A DNA stretch of 64,000 bases from contig NZ_VUOH01000002.1 in the NCBI RefSeq assembly GCF_015390235.1, forward strand, positions 248,001 through 312,000. The letters run 5' to 3'. A model generated the notes under the pieces. The model was not told where the DNA came from. It made no database searches and saw only the letters and a program-made list of their open reading frames with translations. This stretch comes from Quadrisphaera sp. INWT6 (lineage in GTDB: Bacteria; Actinomycetota; Actinomycetes; Actinomycetales; Quadrisphaeraceae). Positions 29,860-43,488 of this stretch are shown here, piece by piece. Numbering within the stretch: position 1 is the stretch's first letter; the number at the start of each line of letters is the position of its first letter. The position numbers and the translations under genes were made by a program.

Positions 29860-31334
29860 CGCCCGCCCGCCGTCACGAGCTCGGCGGCCCCGTCGGCAGC
29901 CGGCCCGCCGTCGGGCCCGGCGCCCAGCGCGGCGGCGGTCCGGGCGGCCGCGAGGCGGCCCATGCGGATCGCGCCGTCGACGTGCTGGAACCCCAGCCCC
30001 GCCAGGTCGCTGCAGGCGAAGGCGAGGGGCCCCACCGGCGTGCGGAGGTCGGCGCCGTAGCGGTGCAGCCCGCCGAGGTCGAAGCTCGCGCCGTAGGCGC
30101 CGCGGGTCCACTCCTCCGCGCCCCAGTCGCTCTCGTAGTAGACCACCGGGCTCTTCGCCTGCTCTCCGTAGTACGCCGCCAGCGAGTCGAGGACGCGCCG
30201 CTTCCGCTCGGCCGCGTCCAGCGCGAAGAGCTCGTCGGCGAGGGCGTCGGACACGAAGCCCACCAGCGTGCCACGGGGGTCGCCGTGGTTGGAGTTGTCG
30301 TACGCCTCGTGGCACAGCTGGTGGGGGCCGAAGGCGGTGCCCGACAGCCCGTCGGCGCGCCAGAAGGGCGTCTCGTAGACGGCGTGCACCTTGATGACGA
30401 GCCCCATCGACAGGTGCTGGTGCATCTGCTGCTGGCGGCGCGGCAGCGGCGGGTCGAAGGTGATGCGCGGCAGGAGCACCGGCGCGAGCGCGAGGACGGC
30501 CCGCCGGGCCCGCACCACCGCGCCGTCGGCGACCGCCTCCACGCCGTCGGCCGACCAGCGCAGGGTCCTGACGGGGCGGCCCAGCAGCACGTCGTCACCG
30601 AGCCGCTCCGCCAGGAGGAGCGGGACCTGCTGCAGCCCCCCGACGACGCGGCGGTCGAGGATGAAGTCGGGGTCCACGAGGTGGGAGAAGCTGCCGGCGC
30701 TGGCGGCCATGAGCAGCGCCTGGAGCACCGAGAAGGCGTGGGCGGGCTTGGTCAGCATCGCCCCGGCCACGAAGAGCGCCACCTGGTCGCGCGCCTCGGC
30801 GTCGTCGGTCTGCTGGGCCAGCCACGCCGCGAAGCTCGTGGTGTCCAGGAGCTCGGCGTCCGGGTGCTCCCACGGGCGGTCCGGGTCGACCTGCGCCACG
30901 AGGACGTCGAGGAGCTCGACCAGGCGCGCCACCTCCGCCTCGGTCTCGGGCGTGGTGGGCAGCGACTCGCCGGTGTACCGGGTGCGGGTGCCGTCGGCGC
31001 CGACGAAGACGGCGTCGCCGTCGCGGTACCGGGAGTACGTGGTCAGCCCCAGCTCGTCGAGGGTCGCCAGGAGGGCGGTCTGGTCGGGCGAGACCCACTG
31101 GCCGCCCACCTCGAGGACCGCCCCCTCGACGACGTCGGTGTGCAGGCGCCCGCCGACCCGGTCGCGGGCCTCGAGCACCACGACGGACAGCCCGGCGCGC
31201 CGCAGGTCGGTCGCGGCGGTGAGCCCGGCGGCACCGGCCCCCACCACGACGACGTCGCAGTCGCGCTCGAGGTGGCCGAGGGGGGCGTCGTCGGGCCGCT
31301 CGGGACGGCGGGTGGTCTCGTCGGTGTGCTGCAC
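29856..31334 (-). CDS. Flavin monoamine oxidase (putrescine/tyramine oxidase type)
   Basis: 492 residues. FAD-dependent oxidation of a primary amine to aldehyde, ammonia and peroxide. Dinucleotide fold VVVVGAGAAGLTAATDL is followed by VVLEARDRVGGRLHT; GGQWVSPDQ and the C-terminal FAD loop FACSDLAGLGFQHVDGAI complete the MAO signature. GTG 31334 lies 4 nt after GGAGG. First gene of an operon with a universal stress protein, permease and aldehyde dehydrogenase, all joined by 4-bp overlaps. With gabT-gabD this gives a plausible putrescine-to-GABA-to-succinate route. The two-part LysR operator lies 147 bp upstream. Substrate is inferred from context. Confidence 0.88.
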   Translation of the reverse strand: MQHTDETTRRPERPDDAPLGHLERDCDVVVVGAGAAGLTAATDLRRAGLSVVVLEARDRVGGRLHTDVVEGAVLEVGGQWVSPDQTALLATLDELGLTTYSRYRDGDAVFVGADGTRTRYTGESLPTTPETEAEVARLVELLDVLVAQVDPDRPWEHPDAELLDTTSFAAWLAQQTDDAEARDQVALFVAGAMLTKPAHAFSVLQALLMAASAGSFSHLVDPDFILDRRVVGGLQQVPLLLAERLGDDVLLGRPVRTLRWSADGVEAVADGAVVRARRAVLALAPVLLPRITFDPPLPRRQQQMHQHLSMGLVIKVHAVYETPFWRADGLSGTAFGPHQLCHEAYDNSNHGDPRGTLVGFVSDALADELFALDAAERKRRVLDSLAAYYGEQAKSPVVYYESDWGAEEWTRGAYGASFDLGGLHRYGADLRTPVGPLAFACSDLAGLGFQHVDGAIRMGRLAAARTAAALGAGPDGGPAADGAAELVTAGGR

Positions 31335-31636
31335 GGTTCCTCCGGGGTCGCCGGCGCGCTCCCCGCGAGCACGCCGCACGGCGGCCACCGGGGGGCCTGC
31401 TGCAGCGGACCGCAGGAGGGGCACCCGTGCTGACGGCGCCGTCGTGCACTGCGGAGAGCCTGGACGGGCGGAGGAGCGGTGTCCAATGCCCGGTGCGGGT
31501 CGCGTCGATGCCCGCCAGGCATGGCTGACGGCGCGACGAGGTCCCGGCAGGGGGCGCTGGTGGGTCCTGAGGAGGATGAGTCCGAGTGGAGGCCGACAGC
31601 TGGTGACCACGCCGTCGTGGTCTGCGCCGCCTCGGG
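31335..31636. promoter_or_regulatory. Regulatory region upstream of the amine oxidase operon
   Basis: About 300 bp without a gene, between the amine oxidase start and tRNA-Arg. It holds the LysR-type operator (31481-31524) and a strong GGAGG ribosome site close to 31334. I see no other convincing hairpin or promoter hexamer; the amine oxidase promoter should lie between 31345 and 31480. Confidence 0.5.
31481..31524. promoter_or_regulatory. Two-part LysR-type operator, second copy, before the amine oxidase
   Basis: GTCCAATGCC (31481-31490), a 17-nt spacer of unrelated sequence, then ATGCC-N5-GGCAT (31508-31522) followed by GG. Blocks and spacing equal those at 24985-25028, and the orientation relative to the controlled minus-strand operon is the same. 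The spacer and dyad centre differ, so this is conservation of contacts rather than a recent duplication. Confidence 0.7.
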
Positions 31637-31708
31637 TGCCCCCGGCAGGATTCGAACCTGCGCCCCCGCCTCCGGAGGGCGGTGCTCTATCCCCTGAGCT
31701 ACGGGGGC
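31637..31708 (-). tRNA. tRNA-Arg (anticodon CCG)
   Basis: Read on the minus strand: acceptor GCCCCCG/CGGGGGC, anticodon stem CCGCC/GGCGG around loop CTCCGGA (anticodon CCG), T-arm GCAGG-TTCGAAT-CCTGC. Discriminator A; CCA is not encoded. Confidence 0.96.
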
Positions 31709-31800
31709 GGCCGCCGCGCGACCCTGGGGCCCGCGGCTGCGCCAGCCTACCAGCGCCGCGCCGCCGTCCGGCAGCAGGTCGACAGCCGGTCAGCGGGCCG

Positions 31801-33852
31801 TCACTCGCCGGCGACGTACTCCCAGTGCCACGGCTCGTAGGGGCCGCCGCCGCCCTTGCGGGCCCAGGCGGGGTGGTCCCAGCCGTACTTCGGCGCGTTC
31901 TCGATCAGCCAGTCGTAGTGCTCGTCGCTGTTCTGGACGCCGCCGCCGAGGTCGACCGCGAGGCCCCAGCCGTGCTCGCTCGTGCCGGGGACCGCGGCGA
32001 GGCGCGGCTTCGAGCGGCGCACGCTCACCTGGGCGGCGTAGGAGCGGTAGGAGTCGGTGATGACGATGTCGGAGCCGAAGTGCTCCCGGTAGGCCAGCGA
32101 CAGCTCGGCGAAGGCCAGGGCGGCGTCGGAGCGGAGCTTGTGGTTGCCGACCCACAGGTCGCACATCTGCGAGTCCTGGAGGCGGCCGTTCTTGGTGCCG
32201 GCGGTGTCGGGGCGCTGGCCGGAGCAGTCGCCCACGAGCGAGGTGACGGCCTGGCGGTGCTCCTCGGCGGCCTTCGCCGCGGCCTCGGCGGCGGCGCGGT
32301 CCTGCTCCGCCTTCGCGGCGGCCTCCGCGGCGATGCGGTCCTGCTCGACCTTGACGGCCTGCGCGCGCTCGGCGGTGGCCTGCAGCGCGGCGTCGTCGCG
32401 GGCCGACGTGCGCGACAGCGCCTCGGAGGCGCGGCCGGTGAGGAGGTCGGCGGCGGCAGCCGCGCTGGCGGCGGCGACGGCCTGGTACGTGCTCGCGCCG
32501 GCGTCGGCGCTGGCCGAGGACGCGGTGGAGCCGCCGGTGTCGGCCTGCGCCTGCAGGTGGGTGCCGACGAGCGGCGCGACCAGCGAGGCGATGCCGAGCA
32601 CCCCCACCACCGCCACCTGGGGCAGGGCGGCGCGGGCCCGCTTGGGCAGCCGGTGCGAGGCGCGGCCGCGGCGCGGCGTGAAGACCGCGGCCCCGGGGGC
32701 CAGCGCCTCCTCGACGGCCTCGGCCAGCAGCTGCGGGGCGGCGACCGGCGAGGGCAGGACCTCCCGCGCCGGGCGCGGCGCAGCGGCGGGGACGGCGAGG
32801 GCGTCGGACGCGTCAGGGGCGGCGGCCGCGGCCTCGGGCGCGGTGGCCGGCTGCTCCCGGCGCGCCCACCCGGTGGCAGGCAGCTCGGGGTCGGTGCGCA
32901 AGTCGAGCGTCGACAGCGGCGCGGGGGCCGGGGCGACCGCGGGCTCGAGGCGGGCGACGGGCGCGGCCTCCCACGACCCGGTGGGCTCGGCGAGGAGCGC
33001 CTCGAGGCGGGCCAGGACGTCGGCGTCGGTGGCCGTGGGAGCGGTCGGGGCCGCCGACCGCGCGGGCGCGGGGACGCGCACGGCGCCCAGCGGCGCTGCG
33101 GCGGGGGCGGTCCGCGGTGCGGGGGGCGCGCCCGCGGCCTGCTCGCGCAGGGCCCGCCGGCTGCCGGGCAGGGCCGGGGCGCTCGCCGGCGGCGGGGCGT
33201 CGACGGGGACCAGCGCCGCGCGCCGCGAGCGGCGGGTCGGGAGCGGGCCCTCCGCGGGGCCCTCGCCCGGGGCCGCCGGTGCGGCGGGCGCGGTGCGCTG
33301 CACCGGGGCGTCGACGGGCAGGTCGCGCAGGAGCTCGGCGCGGCGGCTGCGGCGCGAGGGCAGCGGGTCCGCGGTGGGCGCGTCCGCCGGGACGGCGCGG
33401 GCCGGTGCCGGCAGCACGCCGACGCGCGCCTGCGGCGGCGCCACCGGCGCGGGGACCGGGGCGGAGGGGTGCGAGGGCGCCATGCCCGCGGCCCACTCCG
33501 GGGTCCACCCGGGGGCCGCGTCGGAGGCCCAGCTCGGCGCCGAGCCGCTCGACGGCCGGTGCGGAGCGGATCCGGGGGCGGTGCGCTGGCCGGGGACGCC
33601 CGGGTGGGGCGGGAGGCCGAGCAGCGCGGCGAGGTCCTGCAGGGCCTCGGCCGGGGACGCCGTCGCGCCGGGCGCCGCGGGGGCGGTGCGCTGCGCGGGC
33701 ACCGCGGTGCGGCGGCCGGTGCGCGTCAGCGCGCGCTCGCGCGCCTCCCGGCTGTTGGGCCACGCCGCGAGGGGCCTGGTCCGCTCGTCCACCGCGACGG
33801 CCCCGCGGGGCTCGTCGGAGAAGCCGGTCCCGGCTCCGCGGTGAGACGACAC
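31801..33852 (-). CDS. D,D-carboxypeptidase-like (VanY/M15) protein with long cytoplasmic repetitive arm
   Basis: 683 residues from GTG 33852, 7 nt after GGAGG. Residues 1-400 are Ala/Pro/Arg-rich, predicted disordered and cytoplasmic, with repeated RTAP motifs ([41 protein letters not shown]) and two copies of the PLP(S/T)RRSRRA element. One TM helix follows (VAVVGVLGIASLVAPLVGTHL, about 401-421), then an Ala/Glu-rich coiled coil with AAAKAEQDR repeats. The C-terminal domain has M15 zinc-peptidase residues SYRSYAAQ, SEHGWGLAVD (about 624) and EPWHWEY. It likely trims peptidoglycan stem peptides outside the cell while the arm binds something inside. The arm is not a known domain. Confidence 0.85.
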   Translation of the reverse strand: MSSHRGAGTGFSDEPRGAVAVDERTRPLAAWPNSREARERALTRTGRRTAVPAQRTAPAAPGATASPAEALQDLAALLGLPPHPGVPGQRTAPGSAPHRPSSGSAPSWASDAAPGWTPEWAAGMAPSHPSAPVPAPVAPPQARVGVLPAPARAVPADAPTADPLPSRRSRRAELLRDLPVDAPVQRTAPAAPAAPGEGPAEGPLPTRRSRRAALVPVDAPPPASAPALPGSRRALREQAAGAPPAPRTAPAAAPLGAVRVPAPARSAAPTAPTATDADVLARLEALLAEPTGSWEAAPVARLEPAVAPAPAPLSTLDLRTDPELPATGWARREQPATAPEAAAAAPDASDALAVPAAAPRPAREVLPSPVAAPQLLAEAVEEALAPGAAVFTPRRGRASHRLPKRARAALPQVAVVGVLGIASLVAPLVGTHLQAQADTGGSTASSASADAGASTYQAVAAASAAAAADLLTGRASEALSRTSARDDAALQATAERAQAVKVEQDRIAAEAAAKAEQDRAAAEAAAKAAEEHRQAVTSLVGDCSGQRPDTAGTKNGRLQDSQMCDLWVGNHKLRSDAALAFAELSLAYREHFGSDIVITDSYRSYAAQVSVRRSKPRLAAVPGTSEHGWGLAVDLGGGVQNSDEHYDWLIENAPKYGWDHPAWARKGGGGPYEPWHWEYVAGE

Positions 33853-34043
33853 AGCGGATCCTCCAGGGGCTCGACCGACGGCTGCGCGCACGGCTGCGCC
33901 CCACCCCTGACGTGCGGCGGAGCGTCGCAGCCGGGGCCTTGACCCTTCGGAGCATAGGTGCCGCTGGTGGCCCGTTCCGGGACTTCGGCACTTCTGTGGA
34001 CGAAGAGTTCCACCGGTGTCGTTCTGCGCAGGTCAGAGGCCCC

Positions 34044-34087
34044 CGGACGGGCGACACGCCGCGGCGGCGCGCCGCGGCGCCCGTCCG
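34044..34087 (-). terminator. Hairpin terminator after guaB1
   Basis: Perfect 10-bp arms CGGACGGGCG (34044-34053) and CGCCCGTCCG (34078-34087) enclosing a GC-rich 24-nt loop that itself contains CCGCGG palindromes; it starts 6 bp past the guaB1 stop. Confidence 0.55.
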
Positions 34088-34093
34088 GGCGCG

Positions 34094-39524
<5,431 letters not shown>

Positions 39525-39531
39525 GCCGGAG

Positions 39532-40137
39532 GTGAGGGCGCCGACCACGCGCATCTGCGTGGTCGGCGACGACCTCGTCGCCGGCGTGGGTGACCCGCGC
39601 GCCCTCGGGTGGGTGGGGCGGGTGGCTGCGCGCACGCGCACCGAGCACGACGCCGTCGCCGCCACGGTGATGCCCCTCGGGGTGCCCGGGGAGACGACGT
39701 CGGCGCTGCGGGAGCGCTGGTACGCGGAGGCGTCGCGCCGGTGGAGCCGCACCGACGACAGGCTCGTCATCGGTCTCGGCGCCGCCGACGCCGCGGTGGG
39801 CTCGACCCTCGCGCGCAGCCGCCTGAACCTGGCCGACGTGCTCGACACCGCAGCGGCGCAGGACGTCCCGGCGTTCGTCGTGGGCCCGCCCCCGCCGCTC
39901 GACCCGTCGCTGCGCTCGGCCGTCGCCGAGCTGGCCGGGGGCTGGGCCGACGTCGCCAGCCGCCGCGGGGTCCCCTACGTCGACTGCTTCGGGCCCCTGG
40001 CCCACCACGAGCAGTGGCTCGCCGACCTCGCCGAGGGCGACGGCGTGCACCCGGGCCAGGTGGGCTACGGCCTGCTGGCGTGGCTGGTGCTGCACGGCGG
40101 CTGGCACGCCTGGCTGGGCCTCCCGCTCACCCCCTGA
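39532..40137 (+). CDS. SGNH/GDSL-like protein lacking the catalytic serine
   Basis: 201 residues, start GTG 39532 immediately after GGAG and 7 bp past kgd. Block I reads CVVGDDLVAGVGDPRALGW, so the nucleophile Ser of GDSL is Asp. The remaining blocks are partly kept: Gly of block II in VPGETTSALRERW, GLGAADAA where block III (GxND) is expected, and block V GDGVHPGQVGY with Asp and His. No signal peptide. Related proteins next to kgd in other actinobacteria are annotated as GDSL esterases; here the loss of Ser suggests a non-esterase role or a changed mechanism. Function unknown. Confidence 0.75.
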   Translation: MRAPTTRICVVGDDLVAGVGDPRALGWVGRVAARTRTEHDAVAATVMPLGVPGETTSALRERWYAEASRRWSRTDDRLVIGLGAADAAVGSTLARSRLNLADVLDTAAAQDVPAFVVGPPPPLDPSLRSAVAELAGGWADVASRRGVPYVDCFGPLAHHEQWLADLAEGDGVHPGQVGYGLLAWLVLHGGWHAWLGLPLTP

Positions 40138-40164
40138 CGCCTCCCGTGACGCCCTCCCTGGCCG

Positions 40165-41145
40165 TCAGGGCCTGACGACGAGCTTGCCGAAGACCTCCCC
40201 CGCCTCCAGGCGGCGCAGGCCCTCCGCGACCTCGGCGAGCGGGAGCACGTCGTCGACCAGCGGCCGCATCCCCGTGGTGGCGCACAGCCGCGCCAGGCGG
40301 CCCAGCTCGGCGAGGCTGCCCATCGTCGAGCCGACGACGCGCAGCTGGGTGAAGAAGACCCGGTTGAGCTCGGCCGGGGCGTCGCCGGTGGTCGCGCCGC
40401 ACACGACGACCGTGCCGCCCGGCCTCAGCGAGCGCAGCGAGTGCCCCCAGGTTGCCCTGCCGACGCTCTCCAGCACGGCGTCGACCCTCTCGGGCAGCCG
40501 CTCCCCCGGCGCGAAGGCCGCGTGCGCGCCGAGCTCCAGGGCCCGGGCGCGGCGCTCCTCGGACCGGCTCGTCACCCACACCCGCAGCCCCGCGGCCGCG
40601 GCGAGGGTGATCGCGGCCGTCGAGACGCCGCCCCCGGCGCCCTGCACGAGCACCGTGTCACCCGGGGCGGTGCCGGAGCGGGAGAAGAGCATCCGGTAGG
40701 CGGTCAGCCAGGCCGTGGGCAGGCAGGCCGCCTCCTCGAAGGAGAGCTCGGCGGGCTTGTCGACCAGGTTGCGCGCCGGCACCCGCACGACGGGCGCGAG
40801 CGTGCCGGGCCAGCGCTCCGACAGCAGCGAGCGCGCGGGGTCGAGGGTCTCCTCCCCCGCCCACAGCGGGTCGGAGACGACGGCGTGGACCACGACGTCG
40901 CGCCCGTCGGCGGTGGTGCCGGCCGCGTCGCACCCGAGCACCACGGGGAGGGCGTCGGGGTGCACCCCGACACCGCGCAGCGTCCACAGGTCGTGCCGGT
41001 TCAGCGCCGCTGCGCGCACCCGCACCTCGACCCACCCCTCGGGGACCGGCGCGGGCTCGCGCTCGGCGACCTCCAGGAAGGCGAGCGGGTCGGCGTCGGG
41101 GCCCGACGGCGACTCGGGCGTGCGGACGGCGCGGGCGGCGAGCAC
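40165..41145 (-). CDS. Zinc-type/quinone oxidoreductase family medium-chain dehydrogenase
   Basis: NAD(P)H-dependent oxidoreductase, 326 residues. N-terminal GroES-like domain (AAALNRHDLWTLRGV, LPVVLGCDAAGTT), Rossmann domain with VLVQGAGGGVSTAAITLAAAAGLRV, C-terminal GKLVVRP. The zinc-ligand cysteines of alcohol dehydrogenases are mostly absent, favouring a quinone-oxidoreductase-type enzyme. GTG 41145 is chosen for the TAGCGT box 7 nt upstream (41153-41158, minus strand), which overlaps the end of the upstream YihY-family gene. Convergent with the SGNH gene. Substrate unknown. Confidence 0.87.
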   Translation of the reverse strand: MLAARAVRTPESPSGPDADPLAFLEVAEREPAPVPEGWVEVRVRAAALNRHDLWTLRGVGVHPDALPVVLGCDAAGTTADGRDVVVHAVVSDPLWAGEETLDPARSLLSERWPGTLAPVVRVPARNLVDKPAELSFEEAACLPTAWLTAYRMLFSRSGTAPGDTVLVQGAGGGVSTAAITLAAAAGLRVWVTSRSEERRARALELGAHAAFAPGERLPERVDAVLESVGRATWGHSLRSLRPGGTVVVCGATTGDAPAELNRVFFTQLRVVGSTMGSLAELGRLARLCATTGMRPLVDDVLPLAEVAEGLRRLEAGEVFGKLVVRP

Positions 41146-41155
41146 CCCCGCCACG

Positions 41156-42175
41156 CTAGCGAGGGGCCTGCGCCTCGACCACCTGCGGCGCGGCTCCGGG
41201 GTCCGCTCCGGGGTCCGCTCCGGGGTCCGCTCCGGGGTCCGCTCCGGGGTCCGCTCCGGGGTCCGCTCCGGGGTCCGCTCCGAGGTCTGCGGTGGAGCCG
41301 GTCCGGTGCGCCGCGGCGGGGGCGGTCTCCAGGGCCAGGCGGCGGGTCTCGGTGATGCGCTCCGCCTGGCGGGTGGCGACGTAGCCGAGCAGCACCACCA
41401 GGTGCAGCAGCCACACCCACAGCAGCACGGCGGTCCAGGCGCCCACGGCCTGGTTGCCGCCGAAGGGCGCGCCGAGGTCGATGGGGAGCCAGAGGAACAG
41501 GGTGAAGCCCTGCAGGAACCCGGACACGAAGGCACCGGTGGTGAAGCCGCCGACCAGCGCCAGGCGCCACGGCGGCGGGTCGGGCGAGACCACCCGGAAC
41601 GACCACGCCAGCGGCACCGACACGGCGATCCAGTCGACGTTGAGGGCGACGTAGACGCCCAGCGCGGTGGCCCCCGGGCGCCCCTCGGAGAACAGCGTGG
41701 CCAGCAGCGGGGTGATCCCGAGGACGGCGAGGAGCAGGAGCGGCGCGACCGCCAGCAGCGGCAGGACGGCGATGCGCCCGCGCCACCCGGTGCGGTCCTC
41801 GGCGACGCGGGCCAGCGAGGCGTAGGCGCGGCGCAGCCCCTCGCCGTAGAGGCTGGCGGCGAAGACCGCGAAGCAGGTGACCCACCAGCTCGTGCCGGCG
41901 GCCTGCTCGATGATCGTGCGGGCCACCGGTCCGGCCCCGGAGCTGCGCGGCAGCGCCGCCTCCAGCGTGGTGGCCAGGTAGCGGATCCGCTCCTCGCCGA
42001 CCACGAGGGTGGCCAGGCGCACCGCGAGCAGCAGCATCGGCACACCGGCGATGGCGGCGTAGAAGGTGACGGCGGCGCCGTGCAGGGCGAGGTCCTGCCG
42101 GCGCAGCTGGCTGCGCACCGCCCAGGGCAGCGCGGCGAGCACCGCGCGCCACCCGGCGCGCTCTCGGGTGCTCAT
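41156..42175 (-). CDS. YihY/virulence factor BrkB family membrane protein with (GADP)7 tail
   Basis: 339 residues, about 6 TM segments, typical UPF0761/YihY layout: DLALHGAAVTFYAAIAGVP near residue 30, YGEGLRRAYASL, PFGGNQAVGAWTAVLLWVW. Function of the family is unsettled; it has often been misnamed RNase BN. The C-terminus departs from the family: the sequence GADP is repeated seven times, encoded by seven perfect 12-bp units. Predicted cytoplasmic side. The gene lies just upstream of the oxidoreductase gene, whose -10 box overlaps its 3' end. Confidence 0.85.
   Translation of the reverse strand: MSTRERAGWRAVLAALPWAVRSQLRRQDLALHGAAVTFYAAIAGVPMLLLAVRLATLVVGEERIRYLATTLEAALPRSSGAGPVARTIIEQAAGTSWWVTCFAVFAASLYGEGLRRAYASLARVAEDRTGWRGRIAVLPLLAVAPLLLLAVLGITPLLATLFSEGRPGATALGVYVALNVDWIAVSVPLAWSFRVVSPDPPPWRLALVGGFTTGAFVSGFLQGFTLFLWLPIDLGAPFGGNQAVGAWTAVLLWVWLLHLVVLLGYVATRQAERITETRRLALETAPAAAHRTGSTADLGADPGADPGADPGADPGADPGADPGADPGAAPQVVEAQAPR
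41197..41280. repeat. Seven perfect 12-bp tandem repeats coding (GADP)7
   Basis: Unit CGGGGTCCGCTC repeats seven times with no change (41197-41280), followed by a degenerate eighth copy (41281-41292). The period is a multiple of three, so copy-number change would keep the frame of the YihY-family gene. Confidence 0.9.
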
Positions 42176-42266
42176 CCCCCCATGGTGCCCGCCAGGACCG
42201 CTCCCGGCGCTGCCGGGCGCGCTGCCAGGTGGCTGACGGGTGGGCGGGAGGTGGCTGGGAGGCCCC

Positions 42267-43403
42267 TCAGGCGGAGATGCCGAGGCGCCGGAGCTCGACG
42301 GCGAGGTCGTGGGGGTGGCTCGCCGCGGCCAGGGCGTCGGCCGTGGTGACGGCGCTGTCGCGCACCAGCTCGACCAGGGCCTGGTCGAAGGTCCGCATCC
42401 CGTAGAAGCCGCCCTCGCTGATGATGGCGGGGATCGTGGAGGTCAGGGACGGGTCGGCGACCGCCTGCGCGATGCGCGGGGTGCCCACGGCGATCTCCAG
42501 GACCACGCACCGCCCCTCGCCGTCGGCGCGGGGCACGAGGCGCTGGCAGATGACGCCGCGCAGGGAGCCCGCCAGCCCGAGCCGGACCTGCTGCTGCTCG
42601 TGCGGGGGGAAGAAGTCGACGATGCGGGCCACGGTCTCCGCGGCGTCGGCGGTGTGCAGCGTCGAGAGCACCAGGTGGCCCGTCTCCGCCGCCGACAGGG
42701 CGGCGCGGACGGTCTCGGCGTCGCGCATCTCACCGACGAGGATCACGTCCGGGTCCTGGCGCATGGCGGCGCGCAGCGCGGTGGCGAAGTCCTGGGTGTC
42801 GACCCGCACCTCGCGCTGGTTCACCATCCCGAGCTTGTCGGTGTGGAGGACCTCCACGGGGTCCTCGAGGGTGAGGATGTGGCACTCGCGGGTGCTGTTG
42901 ACGTGGTCGACCATGCTCGAGAGCGTCGTGGTCTTGCCCGAGCCGGTGGGGCCGGTGACCAGCACGAGCCCGCGGGGCTCCAGCGCCAGCGAGGAGACCA
43001 CCGGCGGCAGGCCCAGGTCGCCGATGCTCACCGGCGCCGTCGAGACGCGGCGGAAGACCAGGCCGACGGTGCCCCGCTGGCGGTAGGCGTTGACGCGGAA
43101 GCGGCCGACGCCGCCGATCGAGTACGCGAAGTCCGCCTCGTTGGAGCGGGCGAACTCCTCGGCCTGGTGGGGCCGCAGGACCTCCGCGAGCATCCGCTCG
43201 GTGTCCGCGGGGGTCAGCTCGGCCGCGCGCAGCCGGCGCAGGCGGCCGTCGATGCGGACGCGCGGCGGGGAGCCGACCTTGCAGTGCAGGTCCGACCCCG
43301 CGAGCTCGACGAGCGCCCGAAGGTGCGCGCGGACCCCGGCGTCCTGGGCGGGGGGCTGCGCTGCTCCGGGGAGGGTCCCCGGGCCGTGGGTCACGAGCGT
43401 CAC
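42267..43403 (-). CDS. pilT: PilT/VirB11-type twitching motility ATPase
   Basis: Hexameric secretion/retraction ATPase, 378 residues. Walker A GPTGSGKTTTLSSM (about residue 150), Asp box LTLEDPVEVLH, Walker B DPDVILVGEMRDAET, His box LSTLHTADAAETVARI, and the PilT signature TFDQALVELV. N-terminal PAS-like domain begins DLHCKVGSPPRVRIDG. No pilin, PilB, PilC or PilM-Q gene is adjacent, which is unusual for an actinobacterium, so its partners must be elsewhere. A role in type IV pilus retraction is known for the family; the role here is inferred. Confidence 0.9.
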   Translation of the reverse strand: MTLVTHGPGTLPGAAQPPAQDAGVRAHLRALVELAGSDLHCKVGSPPRVRIDGRLRRLRAAELTPADTERMLAEVLRPHQAEEFARSNEADFAYSIGGVGRFRVNAYRQRGTVGLVFRRVSTAPVSIGDLGLPPVVSSLALEPRGLVLVTGPTGSGKTTTLSSMVDHVNSTRECHILTLEDPVEVLHTDKLGMVNQREVRVDTQDFATALRAAMRQDPDVILVGEMRDAETVRAALSAAETGHLVLSTLHTADAAETVARIVDFFPPHEQQQVRLGLAGSLRGVICQRLVPRADGEGRCVVLEIAVGTPRIAQAVADPSLTSTIPAIISEGGFYGMRTFDQALVELVRDSAVTTADALAAASHPHDLAVELRRLGISA

Positions 43404-43488
43404 GCCAGGGCCATCGGCGCGCTCGACCCCGGACCTGAGCCGTGTGGGACCATCGGGGTGACGCACCCGAGACGACGAGGAGGCTGCC

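Noticed and set aside
28107..31433. 1,108-codon plus-strand open frame
   Set aside because: Antisense to the permease, Usp and amine oxidase genes; His/Gly/Arg-rich with no motif.
31637..31708. tRNA-Arg as an integration site of a mobile island
   Set aside because: No integrase and no repeated tRNA 3' end found on either side; neighbouring genes are ordinary chromosomal types.
41197..41280. Tandem repeats as a possible CRISPR array
   Set aside because: Units are contiguous 12-mers with no spacers, inside a coding region.
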